From Chitinophaga varians (GTDB taxonomy: Bacteria; Bacteroidota; Bacteroidia; Chitinophagales; Chitinophagaceae): 64,000 nucleotides of DNA. How positions within the stretch are numbered: position 1 is the stretch's first letter; each line of letters opens with the position of its first letter. The stretch spans positions 682,001-746,000 of the forward strand of contig NZ_JACVFB010000001.1 in NCBI RefSeq assembly GCF_014529945.1, written 5' to 3'. The notes under the pieces are model-generated. The model ran no database searches and was not told the origin of the DNA. It saw only the letters and a list, made by a program, of their open reading frames with translations. A program made the position numbers and the translations under genes. Below, in pieces: positions 54,160 to 64,000 of this stretch.

Positions 54160-57100
54160 ATGAGAAACGAGCTGTCCCTGAAGACCTTGTCTGAGCTGCT
54201 GATCCATCAAAAAGATCAACGTGATAAAGGCGTTAGCTTTATCGTTGCGGCCAACAAGACCAATTTTCTATCCTATCATCAGTTGTATCACGAAGCATTG
54301 TGCCTGCTGGGATACTTACAGCATAAAGGATTGAAACCCGGTGATGAACTGGTGTTACAGCTGGACGATAGCCAGCAGTTTATTCAGTATTTCTGGGCCT
54401 GTATTTTAGGAGGGATCATACCTGTACCTGTTTCTGTCACGCATTACAGCGAAAATGCCAGGAAACTATATAAAATAAGGACTTACCTGAAAAACCCTTA
54501 TATCATTACCACACCGGCGCATTATGAAAAACTGTGCAAGCAGGATTATAGTGATGGTAGCGCCGATAAAACTTTCTACGACCAGGTATTGTTCCTGGAA
54601 GAAAATAAAGATAACCTGCCAGCAGGTATTCCGGCCGATGTTACGCCGGATGATATTGCTTTCCTTCAGTTTTCTTCCGGCTCCACCGGTAACCCTAAAG
54701 GGGTGGAAATCCGCCATCGCAACCTGATCGCCAATACTTTCGCGGTGTTGGAAGCTTATGCCTGTACATCGGATGATATCTTCTTAAGCTGGATGCCGCT
54801 GACGCACGACCTCGGATTGATTGGTTATCACCTTAACCCACTGGCGGCAGGCGTACAGCAATATATCATGCCTACGGACCTCTTTATCAGGCACCCGTTG
54901 TTATGGCTGCAGAAATCCTCTGATTACCGCGTTACCATTACCTGTTCTCCTAACTTCGGGTATAAATACTATTTAAATCATTTTACAGAGGAGAAGGGAG
55001 AGGGCCTGGACCTGTCTTCTGTGCGGATCATACTAAACGGCGCCGAGCCCATATCTGCCAGCCTGTCCAGGACTTTCAACGAGCGGATGGCAAAATACAA
55101 ACTCAATCCGATGGCCATGCGCGCGGTATATGGCCTTGCGGAAGCTACACTGGAAATCACCTTCCCCAAGGCAGATGTGCCTTTCCAGAGCGTCTTTGTA
55201 AAAAGGGATGCGTTGACCATCGGCAAAAGCATTACCGGCAAATCGCTGGTGAAGAAGCCGGCAGCGGATACGCTGGAAGTAGTGGCCGTTGGCACCCTGA
55301 TAGGCGATTTCCAGCTGCGCATCGTCAATGAAAAAGGCGCCACGCTGCCGCCCGGCCATGCTGGCGTTATCTGGGTAAAAAGTGCCTGTGTGGCGAGCCG
55401 CTATTACAATAATGATGCGGCCAGTAAAAATACATTTAAAGATGGCTGGCTGAATACCGGCGATACGGGTTTTGTGCTGGATGATGTGCTGTACATCATG
55501 GGCCGCGTAAAGGATATCATTTTTGTCAACGGCGGCAACGTATATCCGCACGACATTGAGCATACGCTGGAAACCCTCGATGAAATTGACACGGGTAAAG
55601 TAGTGGCTGTAGGTATCCCTGATGAGGTGAACGGATCTGAGTCCATCGTTGTTTTTGTGGTGCATAAAATGTCTGCAGAGAAATTTTTGCCGATGATATC
55701 ACTGGTGAAAAGGACCGTGGCAGCGCGACTGGGGCTGGAAGTAAAACAGGTGATACCGGTGCGGAAGATCTTCAAGACCACCAGCGGGAAAGTAAGAAGA
55801 CATTTATTTGTTGAAGAATATATCAAAGGTGCTTATAAAGAAGCGATCGAAGAAATAGCGGTCGCAGAGAAGGCCGCTGCGGCTGAAGAAATGGTGGTTG
55901 CCCCTCCGGTGCCGGCCATCACTACCGTGAACGCACATACGTTATCGCGGTTGAAGGAGTGGCTGGAAGCCTGGCTGAAGCAGCATTTACATACTACGCC
56001 AGCGGAGATGCAGGCCCAAAGAACTTTTGCCGAGTATGGGCTCACTTCCATACTGGCAGTGCAACTGGCGGCTGATCTGGAAATTTTCCTGCAAACGCCG
56101 GTGGAGAATACCGTGGTATTCAGTTATCCCACTGTGCAGAGCCTGGCTACTCATTTCGCCGGGATGACGCTTGCCCTGCCGGAAAATAAAACTACGTCGC
56201 CGGCAACGGACGCGGCGGGCAATCAGCTGGCGGTCATCGGTATCGGCTGCCGTTTTCCGGGGAATGTGAACTCCCCCGAGGCTATGTGGACGTTGCTGAA
56301 ATCGTCCCGGGATGCGGTGGGAATAGTGCCGGAAAGCAGATGGGACATCTCTGCCTATTATGATAAACAGGAAGATGCGCCTGGTAAAATGTATACCCGT
56401 CACGGTGGTTTTATCGAACATGCAGATCAGTTTGATCCGCTGTTTTTTGGCATTTCCCCCAGAGAGGCGGCAGCGATGGACCCACAGCAACGCCTGTTGC
56501 TGGAAGTTTGCCGGGAGGCGCTGGAACACGCCGGTATTGCGCCGGCTTCTCTGAGAGGCTCGGACAGCGGCATTTTTGTGGGCATGAGCACGGACGATTA
56601 CCAGCAGGTTATCCGTGACAATGGCGACGTCACTTACTACGAAGATGTATTTACCGGATTAGGCGTGGAAAGAAGTATTGCAGCCGGTAGGATTGCCTAC
56701 CTGCTGGACTTCCATGGTCCTGCGTTACAGCTGGACACGGCCTGTTCGTCTTCCCTGCTGAGCGTATACCAGGCGGCCCAGAGCCTGTTGCGCAAAGAGT
56801 GCTCGCTGGCGCTGGCCGGTGGCGTGAACCTGATGTTGTCGCCGGACACGACGATTAAGTTATGCCGGATGAAAGCACTTTCTCCTACCGGGCAGTGCAA
56901 AACATTTGATGATAACGCAGACGGCTATGTGAGGGGAGAAGGCGCCGGCGTGGTGGTGTTAAAGCGGCTGGAAGATGCCGTGGCTGCCGGTGATAACATC
57001 CTCGCGGTGATAAGGGGAGGCGCGGTCAATCATGACGGACAAAGTAATGGCTTGACAGCGCCCAATGGTATGGCGCAGCAGCAGCTGATAGAGAAAGCGC

Positions 57101-60100
57101 TGCACAACGCTGCGGTGGACGCAGACAGTATACAATACATAGAAACACATGGAACAGGTACCCGTCTGGGCGATCCGGTAGAAGTACTGGCGCTGAATGC
57201 TGTTTATGGCCGCTCCCGTAAGAAGGAGGAGCCGTTGCTGATGGGCGCCCTGAAATCAAATATAGGTCACCTGGAAGCGGCAGCAGGTATTGCTGGTTTT
57301 ATTAAGACCGTGCTTAGCCTGCAACACCGTCAAATTCCTGCCAGTCTCCATTTTAATACCCCCAACCGGTTTATCCCCTGGAAGGATATGGCCGTGAAGG
57401 TAGCAGATATCCTCATGCCGTGGCCGGCCGCGGCATCGCCCCGGAGAGCAGCTGTCAGTGCTTTTGGACTCAGCGGTACCAACGTGCACATGATATTGGA
57501 AGAAGCGCTGGCAGTGTCAGCTCCCGAAGAGAAACCGTTGCCTGCCTATCCTTTGTTGTTGTCCGCTAAAACGCCGGCAGCACTGGAGACGATGGTGTCC
57601 GGCTACGTTTCTTTCCTGCCGCAAAGTGAAGATACCATCGCCGCTATCGCGCGGACGATGGCCACCGGCCGCGATGCCTTTCCCTACCGGATCGCATGGC
57701 AGGCGGCTTCCAAAGAAGATGCGGCCGCACAGCTGCAGGCCTATGTGGCCGGCAGGGGACAGCATAGTGTTTCCACAGGAGATACGTTGCGGTCGCCGGG
57801 AAAAATTGCCTGGCTGTTCACGGGCCAGGGCGCCCAGTACTGGAACATGGGCAGGGAGCTGTATGATAACAACGCCGTGTTCAAACGGGTGGTAGATGAT
57901 TGCGACGCTTTCCTGAAAAAGAGCTGGCCGTTTTCACTCACCGACCTGCTTTATAAAAAGAATCCGGAAGAAGCCAATGCGCTGCTACGGCAAACCATTT
58001 TCACCCAGCCTGCTTTGTTCGTGATAGAATGTGCGCTGGCAGAAGTGTGGAAATCGTGGGGTGTGGTGCCCGATATAGTATTAGGTCATAGCGCCGGCGA
58101 ATACGCCGCCGCCTATGCAGCGGGCGTATTCAGTTTATACGACGGACTGGCGCTGATCACTGCCAGAGCTGCGCTGATGAACGCCGTAACGGAAGAAGGC
58201 AGCATGGCGGTGGTATTTACCACAGCTGTTAAAGTGGCCGCCGCTATTCAGTCGTACGGCAACGACTTAGCTATTGCGGCCATTAATGGACCGGAGCTGA
58301 CCGTTATCTCAGGGAAGACAGCTGCTCTGCGCGCAGTGACGCAGTCCCTGAAACAAGCCGGCATCGGCAGCCGCGAAATGCAGGTGTCGCATGCTTTCCA
58401 CTCTCCGCTGATGGAGCCGGTGCTGAAAGATTTTCATCAGATAGCCTCCGGCGTGCAGTATCATTTGCCGGTTATTCCGCTGGTGTCCAATGTAACCGGC
58501 GCCATTGCCGGAAAAGAGGTGACCGATGCCGCTTATTGGGGCAAACATATCCTCTGGCCGGTACTGTTTTCGCAGAGCATTCAAACGCTCAAAGAAGCCG
58601 GCGAGTTTAACCTGATGGAGCTGGGTCCTCAGCCCAGCCTGTTATCCATGGCGCAACTGACACTGAAGTATGAAGAGCACCGGCTGTTGCCGGTGATGAG
58701 AGAAGGACGTTCGTCCTGGACCACCATGCTTCATGCCCTGATGGCGCTGCATGTAAAAGGAATTACCGTTAACTGGCCCGCATTTTATGCGACCGGTGCC
58801 CCTCATAAAGCCATTTTACCCACTTATCCTTTCCAGCGCCAACGCTACTGGATAGAAAAAAATACCCGTCAGCCGAAAGACAAGCTGGCCACCGTGGAGG
58901 AAATAACCATCCCTAAAAACACGCCCATGAGTCACAAAAATCATTTACTTCCCAATAGTGCCGGATATATCGCCGATTACCTGGCAGACAACCTGCGCCG
59001 GCTGTTGAAAATGTCTCCTTCAGACGAACTGAACGTCCATGTGCCCTTCCTCTCGCAGGGAGCGGATTCCCTCATCATGGCCAGTCTGGTGAGAAAGATA
59101 GAGAATGAATATGGCTTGAGTTTTTCGATGCGGCTGATCTTTGAGGAACTGATTTCTATCCAGCTGATGGCAGAGTATATCTCGGCACATGCCACCGTTT
59201 TTGTTACCGCAGACAGCATGCCGGTGGCGGCTCCTGTACAGGAAACAACAGTAGCGGCGCCTTCACCGGCTCCACCTCCATCTTCTTCACCATTGCCATC
59301 GACGCTGCCTGCCCCGGTGTTGATGCCACACATGCAGGCACCGGGCGGGTATAACGTTATCCAGGACACGGTGCAGCTGATGCAGCAGCAACTGAATGTG
59401 ATTGCGCAGCAGTTTCAATGGATGTCGCAAGGCATGCAGCCGGCGCACAGCCATGGCAATGGTAACGCCAACGGTCATACGAATGGGCATCCTGCGGCAT
59501 CGTCGCCCCACGTAAACGGCGGCGCGGCAGCAGCGCCGGCAAATACACCGGCCGCTGCTCCCAAAAAAGGCGTGTCCATCTTCCCCAAAATAGAAACTAA
59601 ACCAGGACAGAAATATGCGCCGGAGCAACAGGCCTACCTGGATGCTTTCATCGAAAAATATACCACCAAAACCAAAACTTCCAAAGCACTGACAGAGCGC
59701 TATCGCCCGGTACTGGCAGACAACCGCGTATCGGCAGGCTTCCGTTTTGCTACCAAAGAAATGGTCTATCCTATCGTGGCCGCTTCTTCCCTCGGATCAA
59801 AAATGAGGGATGTGGACGGCAACGAATACGTGGACCTGACCATGGGATTTGGGGTGAATTTATTAGGACATCGTCCGGAGATCGTTACGGCAGCGATTCA
59901 CAAACAGCTGGAAAAAGGCTACCAGCTGGGCCCGCAGACCTACCTGGCAGGAGAAGTGGCCACCCGTATTTCCGCACTCACAGGCATGGACAGAGTGAGC
60001 TTTCATAACTCCGGTACTGAAGCGGTGATGTCTGCGATGCGACTGGCCCGTACTACCAGCGGCAAAAAGAAAATCGCTATTTTCCTCGGTTCCTACCACG

Positions 60101-63100
60101 GCTACTTTGACGGTACACTGGCCATGGTAGAAGATATAGAACACGATCACAATGGTATTCCCATTGCGCCGGGCGTTATCCCTAACATGGTGGCCGACGT
60201 GCTGGTATTTGATTACCTCAATCCCAACGTGGTAGAGCAGATCCGTGCACATGCGCATGAGCTGGCGGCCGTACTGGTAGAACCCATTCAGAGCAGAAGG
60301 CCGGGCTATCAGCCGAAAGCGCTGTTGCAGGAGCTGCGGGCCATGACGGAGCAGGAAAAGATCATCCTCATCTTTGATGAAATGATCACCGGCTTCCGCA
60401 TTCATCCGGGCGGCGTACAGGCACATTTTGGTATCCGCGCGGACATGGTGACCTATGGCAAGATCGCCGGCGGCGGCATGCCGATCGGTATCATTGCGGG
60501 CAAAGACTGGTGCATGCAGGCTTTTGACGGCGGATTGTGGAACTATAAAGACGACTCTTATCCTAAAGCGGAAACCACTTTCCTGGCAGGTACTTTCTGT
60601 AAGCATCCGCTGAGCATGGTGGCCTCACTGGCCGTGTTAGGCGAACTGGAAAGACAAGGCCCCGCTTTACAGGAAAAGCTGAATATGCGCACCAATCGCC
60701 TGATTGGCAATATCACGAAGATGCTGGATGAAAACCAGGTGCCCATCAAGGTGAATAACTTTGGCTCCCTGTTCTACTTCTCCATTTCCGGTAACATGGA
60801 CCTGTTCTTCTACCACCTGCTGGAAAAAGGCGTGTACATATGGGAAGGTAAAACCTGTTTCCTCTCCGCAGCACATACCGATGATGATATTGACTTCATC
60901 GAAAAATGTTTCAGGGATACCATAACAGATTTGCAACGAGCTGGTTTTTTACCACAGGTAGCCCCCGTTAAAAAAAAGGTGGCGCCCGTAGAAGCAGCGG
61001 TGTTGAACGTTTTGCCCACGGTCATTGAAAAACAGGAGCGACCTGCACATATCCCGCTGTCCTTCAGCCAGGAACGTTTATGGTTCATTGACCAGCTGGA
61101 AGGGAGCGTGCAATATAACCTGCCGGCTATCGTAAGATTGAAAGGGCATCTGGATAAAAATGCCCTCACGGACGCCTTACAGCTCATTGTAGACCGGCAC
61201 GAAATCTTACGGACCAACATCTATCAGGAGGAAGGCCATGCCTGTCAGCGGGTGCAGGAATCGGTACAATGGCAACTGGAAGAGGTGGAAGATCCGCTGT
61301 ATCAGCACAATGCAGCTGCTTTACAGACATACATCGCCAGCCTGGTGAACATGCCTTTTAAACTGTCCGAAGGCAATATGCTGCGCGCATACCTGATCCG
61401 TGTTTCAGCCACAGAACATGTGCTGGTGATGATCATCCATCATATTGTTTTTGATGATTCCTCCGCACATATTTTCTTCCAGGAACTGATAGAAATATAT
61501 AATGCCCGTTTGAACGGCCGTCAGCCGGTATTACCGGCCCTGAAAATTCAATATGCGGATTTCGCGCTGTGGCAGCGCCGTTTTTTACAGGGACCGCTCG
61601 TTGCCCAAAAGCTGGCCTACTGGAAAAAGAAGCTCGATGGCGTCACCTTGTTACAGTTGCCTACTGACTTTGAACGGCCGGTAGTGAGAAGTACCAGAGG
61701 CGCTGTGATCACTATGCAACTGGATAAGGAATTGTCCGCGCGGGTAAAACAAATGGGCCGGCAGCAGGGCGTTACCCTGTTTACCACGCTGCTCACCGCT
61801 TTAAAAGTGTTGATGTACCGTTACAGCGGGCAGGAAGACATCTGCATCGGATGTGCTACCGCCGGCAGGGCCCAGGTGGAGCTGGAACCATTGTTAGGCT
61901 TCTTTGTAAACACCCTCGCGCTTCGCAGCAACCTCAGTGGTAATCCTTCTTTTGCCGCTGCATTGAAAGAAGTACAGAATACTTTGTTTGATGCCCACGA
62001 TAACCAGGAAGTGCCTTTTGAAAAAGTGGTGATGGAAGTGATGGGCGAGCGCGACATCCGGAAAAACCCACTGTTCCAGGTGATGTTTACCCTGCAGAAT
62101 ATTCCGCTGATGTCGGAATTACGTTTGGGAGAAGCCACGATGACGCCGGAGCCGGTGATCCGCAGCACCAGCCTGTTTGATATCTTCTGGACCGTAGAAG
62201 AAAGACCGGACGGCATTGCGCTGGAAGTGGAATATTGCATAGACCTGTTCCGGGAAACGACCATCCTGAGAATGATGCATCATTATATGGCGCTGCTGGA
62301 GGCGGCAGTACAAAATGCCGCTACCACTATCGGGGAACTGAAAATGCTGAGTGCGGAAGAAACACACCAGCTGCTCGTTACCTTCAACGATAATGTGGTG
62401 CCTTATCCGGTCAATAAAACCATTACTGCCCTGTTTGAAGAGCAGGTAGCCAACGCGCCGGACGCCATTGCGTTGTCTTTCGGTGAGCAGCAGCTGACCT
62501 ACCGTGAGCTGGAAGAGCAATCGAACCGCGTGGCGCATTACCTCCGTAAGCAGGGCGTGAAGGAAGGCGTGATGGTGCCGCTGTGCATGGAACGGTCCAT
62601 TCACCTGATCGTGAGTATCCTCGGTATCCTGAAAGCCGGCGGCGCTTATGTGCCCGTAGACCCGGCTTATCCAAAGGACCGTATCGCGTATATGCTGCAC
62701 GATACGGCCAGCAAACTGGTGCTCACGACCACCGACCAGCAGGCGTTGCTAGCCGCGGAAGCGGAGCAGGCCACGCTCATCTTCGTAGATAATATCCTTG
62801 ATTTGCTCGCAGCGATGCCGGCGTATCCGGTAGGCGTGAAAACCGATCCGGACTCCCTGGCATACGTTATTTATACTTCCGGTTCTACCGGCAGGCCCAA
62901 AGGCGCGATGGTGGTCCATCGCAACGTGACCAGCCTGGCGCGGGGCGGCAACTTCGTGGAGCTGAGCGCCGCAGATACTTTATTGTCTACCGGTTCTCCT
63001 TCTTTTGACGCTACCACCATCGAATATTGGGGTATGTTACTGAATGGAGGACAGCTGGTATTATGCCCGGAGAAACGGCTGCTGGACAACCAGTTGCTCA

Positions 63101-64000
63101 AACAGGAGATCCGTCAGCGGGGCGTTACAAAAATGTGGTTCACCGCCAGCTGGTTTAACCAGCTGGTAGATGATGACATCTCCATCTTCGAAGGGCTGAC
63201 CGCTGTGATGGCAGGAGGAGAGAAACTATCGGAAGAGCATATCCGTAAATTCCGGGCTGCTTATCCTGCTACGCAGATTATTAACGGTTACGGCCCTACG
63301 GAGAACACGACTTTCTCCCTCACCTGGAATATCGCCGCGGTGGTGCCGGGCAAAAGTATTCCTATCGGCCGGCCGTTGGCCAACCGTACGGCCTATGTGC
63401 TGGACAGCGCGATGCAGCTGCTGCCGGTAGGTACGCCGGGAGAGCTGTATGTAGGCGGCGCGGGGGTGTCCCGTGGTTACCTCAATCAGCCGGAACTGAC
63501 CGCAGAAAAATTTGTCACCGATCCGTTCAGTGAACAGCGGGGCGCCCGGTTATACCGCACCGGCGACCGTGCCCGTTGGCTGCCCGATGGTACGGTGGAG
63601 TACCTGGGACGTATGGACGACCAGATCAAGATGCGTGGCTACAGAATAGAGCCCGGCGAAATAGAAAGAGCATTGAACAACCTGGAGGCTGTAGCCGCCA
63701 GTTGCGTCGTGGTAAAGGAACAACAGGGCGCGGAGAAAAAACTGGTCAGCTATTATGTGCCCGACCAGCAAGCCGTGCTCCGCACAGAGCAGGAACTGTA
63801 CCTGCAACAGGTGGCTACCTGGAAAGAACTGTATGAAACGGCCTATAGTAAAGCAGACGAAGTAAAAGACCTGGACGGGGAATTTAATATCACCGGGTGG
63901 AACGACAGCTTCACCGGTGAAGCCATCCCGGCGCAGAACATGCGCAGCTGGCTGGAAGATATCACCAGCGTAGTATTGTCCACCCAGCCGCGTAATGTGC
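54160..64000 (+). CDS. Hybrid PKS-NRPS with fatty-acyl loading and beta-aminotransferase, partial
   Basis: Open from the ATG at 54160 to the right edge, over 3280 codons. Domains in order: FAAL-like acyl-AMP ligase (1-575; SSGSTGNPKG, SWMPLTHDLGLIG); ACP1 (S630); ketosynthase (688-1110; C862, H997, H1037); acyltransferase (1215-1510; S1311 in GHSAGE, HAFH at 1411-1414 implying malonyl); ACP2 (S1637); Pro/Ala/Asn-Gly linker; PLP aminotransferase (about 1790-2260; K2101); condensation (2290-2720; HHIVFDD from H2427); adenylation (from 2740; valine-like pocket); methyltransferase start (about 3220 on, after A8). All visible active residues are present. It should activate a fatty acid, extend it by malonate, convert the beta-keto to beta-amino and condense it with an N-methylated amino acid. 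The carrier domain and further modules lie beyond the window. Confidence 0.93.
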   Translation, partial: MRNELSLKTLSELLIHQKDQRDKGVSFIVAANKTNFLSYHQLYHEALCLLGYLQHKGLKPGDELVLQLDDSQQFIQYFWACILGGIIPVPVSVTHYSENARKLYKIRTYLKNPYIITTPAHYEKLCKQDYSDGSADKTFYDQVLFLEENKDNLPAGIPADVTPDDIAFLQFSSGSTGNPKGVEIRHRNLIANTFAVLEAYACTSDDIFLSWMPLTHDLGLIGYHLNPLAAGVQQYIMPTDLFIRHPLLWLQKSSDYRVTITCSPNFGYKYYLNHFTEEKGEGLDLSSVRIILNGAEPISASLSRTFNERMAKYKLNPMAMRAVYGLAEATLEITFPKADVPFQSVFVKRDALTIGKSITGKSLVKKPAADTLEVVAVGTLIGDFQLRIVNEKGATLPPGHAGVIWVKSACVASRYYNNDAASKNTFKDGWLNTGDTGFVLDDVLYIMGRVKDIIFVNGGNVYPHDIEHTLETLDEIDTGKVVAVGIPDEVNGSESIVVFVVHKMSAEKFLPMISLVKRTVAARLGLEVKQVIPVRKIFKTTSGKVRRHLFVEEYIKGAYKEAIEEIAVAEKAAAAEEMVVAPPVPAITTVNAHTLSRLKEWLEAWLKQHLHTTPAEMQAQRTFAEYGLTSILAVQLAADLEIFLQTPVENTVVFSYPTVQSLATHFAGMTLALPENKTTSPATDAAGNQLAVIGIGCRFPGNVNSPEAMWTLLKSSRDAVGIVPESRWDISAYYDKQEDAPGKMYTRHGGFIEHADQFDPLFFGISPREAAAMDPQQRLLLEVCREALEHAGIAPASLRGSDSGIFVGMSTDDYQQVIRDNGDVTYYEDVFTGLGVERSIAAGRIAYLLDFHGPALQLDTACSSSLLSVYQAAQSLLRKECSLALAGGVNLMLSPDTTIKLCRMKALSPTGQCKTFDDNADGYVRGEGAGVVVLKRLEDAVAAGDNILAVIRGGAVNHDGQSNGLTAPNGMAQQQLIEKALHNAAVDADSIQYIETHGTGTRLGDPVEVLALNAVYGRSRKKEEPLLMGALKSNIGHLEAAAGIAGFIKTVLSLQHRQIPASLHFNTPNRFIPWKDMAVKVADILMPWPAAASPRRAAVSAFGLSGTNVHMILEEALAVSAPEEKPLPAYPLLLSAKTPAALETMVSGYVSFLPQSEDTIAAIARTMATGRDAFPYRIAWQAASKEDAAAQLQAYVAGRGQHSVSTGDTLRSPGKIAWLFTGQGAQYWNMGRELYDNNAVFKRVVDDCDAFLKKSWPFSLTDLLYKKNPEEANALLRQTIFTQPALFVIECALAEVWKSWGVVPDIVLGHSAGEYAAAYAAGVFSLYDGLALITARAALMNAVTEEGSMAVVFTTAVKVAAAIQSYGNDLAIAAINGPELTVISGKTAALRAVTQSLKQAGIGSREMQVSHAFHSPLMEPVLKDFHQIASGVQYHLPVIPLVSNVTGAIAGKEVTDAAYWGKHILWPVLFSQSIQTLKEAGEFNLMELGPQPSLLSMAQLTLKYEEHRLLPVMREGRSSWTTMLHALMALHVKGITVNWPAFYATGAPHKAILPTYPFQRQRYWIEKNTRQPKDKLATVEEITIPKNTPMSHKNHLLPNSAGYIADYLADNLRRLLKMSPSDELNVHVPFLSQGADSLIMASLVRKIENEYGLSFSMRLIFEELISIQLMAEYISAHATVFVTADSMPVAAPVQETTVAAPSPAPPPSSSPLPSTLPAPVLMPHMQAPGGYNVIQDTVQLMQQQLNVIAQQFQWMSQGMQPAHSHGNGNANGHTNGHPAASSPHVNGGAAAAPANTPAAAPKKGVSIFPKIETKPGQKYAPEQQAYLDAFIEKYTTKTKTSKALTERYRPVLADNRVSAGFRFATKEMVYPIVAASSLGSKMRDVDGNEYVDLTMGFGVNLLGHRPEIVTAAIHKQLEKGYQLGPQTYLAGEVATRISALTGMDRVSFHNSGTEAVMSAMRLARTTSGKKKIAIFLGSYHGYFDGTLAMVEDIEHDHNGIPIAPGVIPNMVADVLVFDYLNPNVVEQIRAHAHELAAVLVEPIQSRRPGYQPKALLQELRAMTEQEKIILIFDEMITGFRIHPGGVQAHFGIRADMVTYGKIAGGGMPIGIIAGKDWCMQAFDGGLWNYKDDSYPKAETTFLAGTFCKHPLSMVASLAVLGELERQGPALQEKLNMRTNRLIGNITKMLDENQVPIKVNNFGSLFYFSISGNMDLFFYHLLEKGVYIWEGKTCFLSAAHTDDDIDFIEKCFRDTITDLQRAGFLPQVAPVKKKVAPVEAAVLNVLPTVIEKQERPAHIPLSFSQERLWFIDQLEGSVQYNLPAIVRLKGHLDKNALTDALQLIVDRHEILRTNIYQEEGHACQRVQESVQWQLEEVEDPLYQHNAAALQTYIASLVNMPFKLSEGNMLRAYLIRVSATEHVLVMIIHHIVFDDSSAHIFFQELIEIYNARLNGRQPVLPALKIQYADFALWQRRFLQGPLVAQKLAYWKKKLDGVTLLQLPTDFERPVVRSTRGAVITMQLDKELSARVKQMGRQQGVTLFTTLLTALKVLMYRYSGQEDICIGCATAGRAQVELEPLLGFFVNTLALRSNLSGNPSFAAALKEVQNTLFDAHDNQEVPFEKVVMEVMGERDIRKNPLFQVMFTLQNIPLMSELRLGEATMTPEPVIRSTSLFDIFWTVEERPDGIALEVEYCIDLFRETTILRMMHHYMALLEAAVQNAATTIGELKMLSAEETHQLLVTFNDNVVPYPVNKTITALFEEQVANAPDAIALSFGEQQLTYRELEEQSNRVAHYLRKQGVKEGVMVPLCMERSIHLIVSILGILKAGGAYVPVDPAYPKDRIAYMLHDTASKLVLTTTDQQALLAAEAEQATLIFVDNILDLLAAMPAYPVGVKTDPDSLAYVIYTSGSTGRPKGAMVVHRNVTSLARGGNFVELSAADTLLSTGSPSFDATTIEYWGMLLNGGQLVLCPEKRLLDNQLLKQEIRQRGVTKMWFTASWFNQLVDDDISIFEGLTAVMAGGEKLSEEHIRKFRAAYPATQIINGYGPTENTTFSLTWNIAAVVPGKSIPIGRPLANRTAYVLDSAMQLLPVGTPGELYVGGAGVSRGYLNQPELTAEKFVTDPFSEQRGARLYRTGDRARWLPDGTVEYLGRMDDQIKMRGYRIEPGEIERALNNLEAVAASCVVVKEQQGAEKKLVSYYVPDQQAVLRTEQELYLQQVATWKELYETAYSKADEVKDLDGEFNITGWNDSFTGEAIPAQNMRSWLEDITSVVLSTQPRNV

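Noticed and set aside
54160..54710. Stand-alone long-chain acyl-CoA ligase
   Set aside because: The frame runs on without stop into carrier, ketosynthase and further domains, so the ligase is the loading domain of the large enzyme.

Overview
The window comes from a Bacteroidota genome, most likely a Chitinophaga-like member of the Chitinophagaceae. Supporting signs are promoter -7 boxes of the TAnnTTTG type, scarce Shine-Dalgarno sites, a FecI/FecR surface-signalling set, a GLPGLI-family protein, a DUF4468 protein, a type IX secretion sorting domain and TonB-dependent uptake. The genus is inferred from family content; no rRNA or other marker gene is present.

Left part (1-13.4 kb): a partial unknown gene and a DinB-like gene face a four-gene, translationally coupled minus-strand operon (acetyltransferase, unknown protein, AraC regulator, SRPBCC protein). 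A tRNA-Lys(TTT) gene follows. Behind it lies a decayed integration site from about 4.37 to 9.15 kb. It holds a 49-codon remnant of a tyrosine recombinase, three degenerate copies of the tRNA 3' end each followed by a hairpin, and cargo: a DUF4468 secreted protein, a class C beta-lactamase-like hydrolase, a small unknown protein and an intact class I terpene synthase. A methyltransferase and a sigma/FecR/STN-barrel surface-signalling operon come next.

Middle part (13.5-38 kb): a secreted six-hairpin-type glycosidase with an MFS permease; a YrdB membrane protein; an AT-rich pair (KAP-type P-loop NTPase and small secreted protein); an ene-reductase/RidA pair; and several unknown genes. Then comes a six-gene minus-strand operon (37.9 to 25.6 kb) encoding a DUF1549/DUF1553 cytochrome protein, a DUF1501 protein, an NHL-type propeller, a membrane cytochrome-LRR protein, a DUF5054 GH38-like protein and a secreted glycosidase-like protein. 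This set is best known from Planctomycetes and suggests secreted or periplasmic polysaccharide breakdown linked to heme proteins.

Right part (38-64 kb): a GLPGLI protein, then an iron/heme-type uptake operon (TonB receptor, binding lipoprotein, permease, ATPase and a charged unknown protein), and a 1427-residue type IX-secreted propeller protein ending at a strong terminator. After about 1 kb without genes begins a biosynthetic cluster that runs off the right edge: sbnA- and sbnB-like genes for L-2,3-diaminopropionate, a CmlA-related metallo-beta-lactamase-fold protein (candidate beta-hydroxylase), and a hybrid PKS-NRPS open for more than 3280 codons. Its order is fatty acyl-AMP ligase, ACP, KS, AT, ACP, PLP aminotransferase, condensation, adenylation (valine-like pocket), N-methyltransferase. 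The logic is that of iturin/mycosubtilin or microginin loading: activate a fatty acid, extend it once with malonate, transaminate the beta-keto group, then start peptide synthesis. The predicted product is a beta-amino-acyl lipopeptide likely to contain an N-methylated aliphatic residue, diaminopropionate and perhaps a beta-hydroxylated residue. This is the most interesting system in the window.
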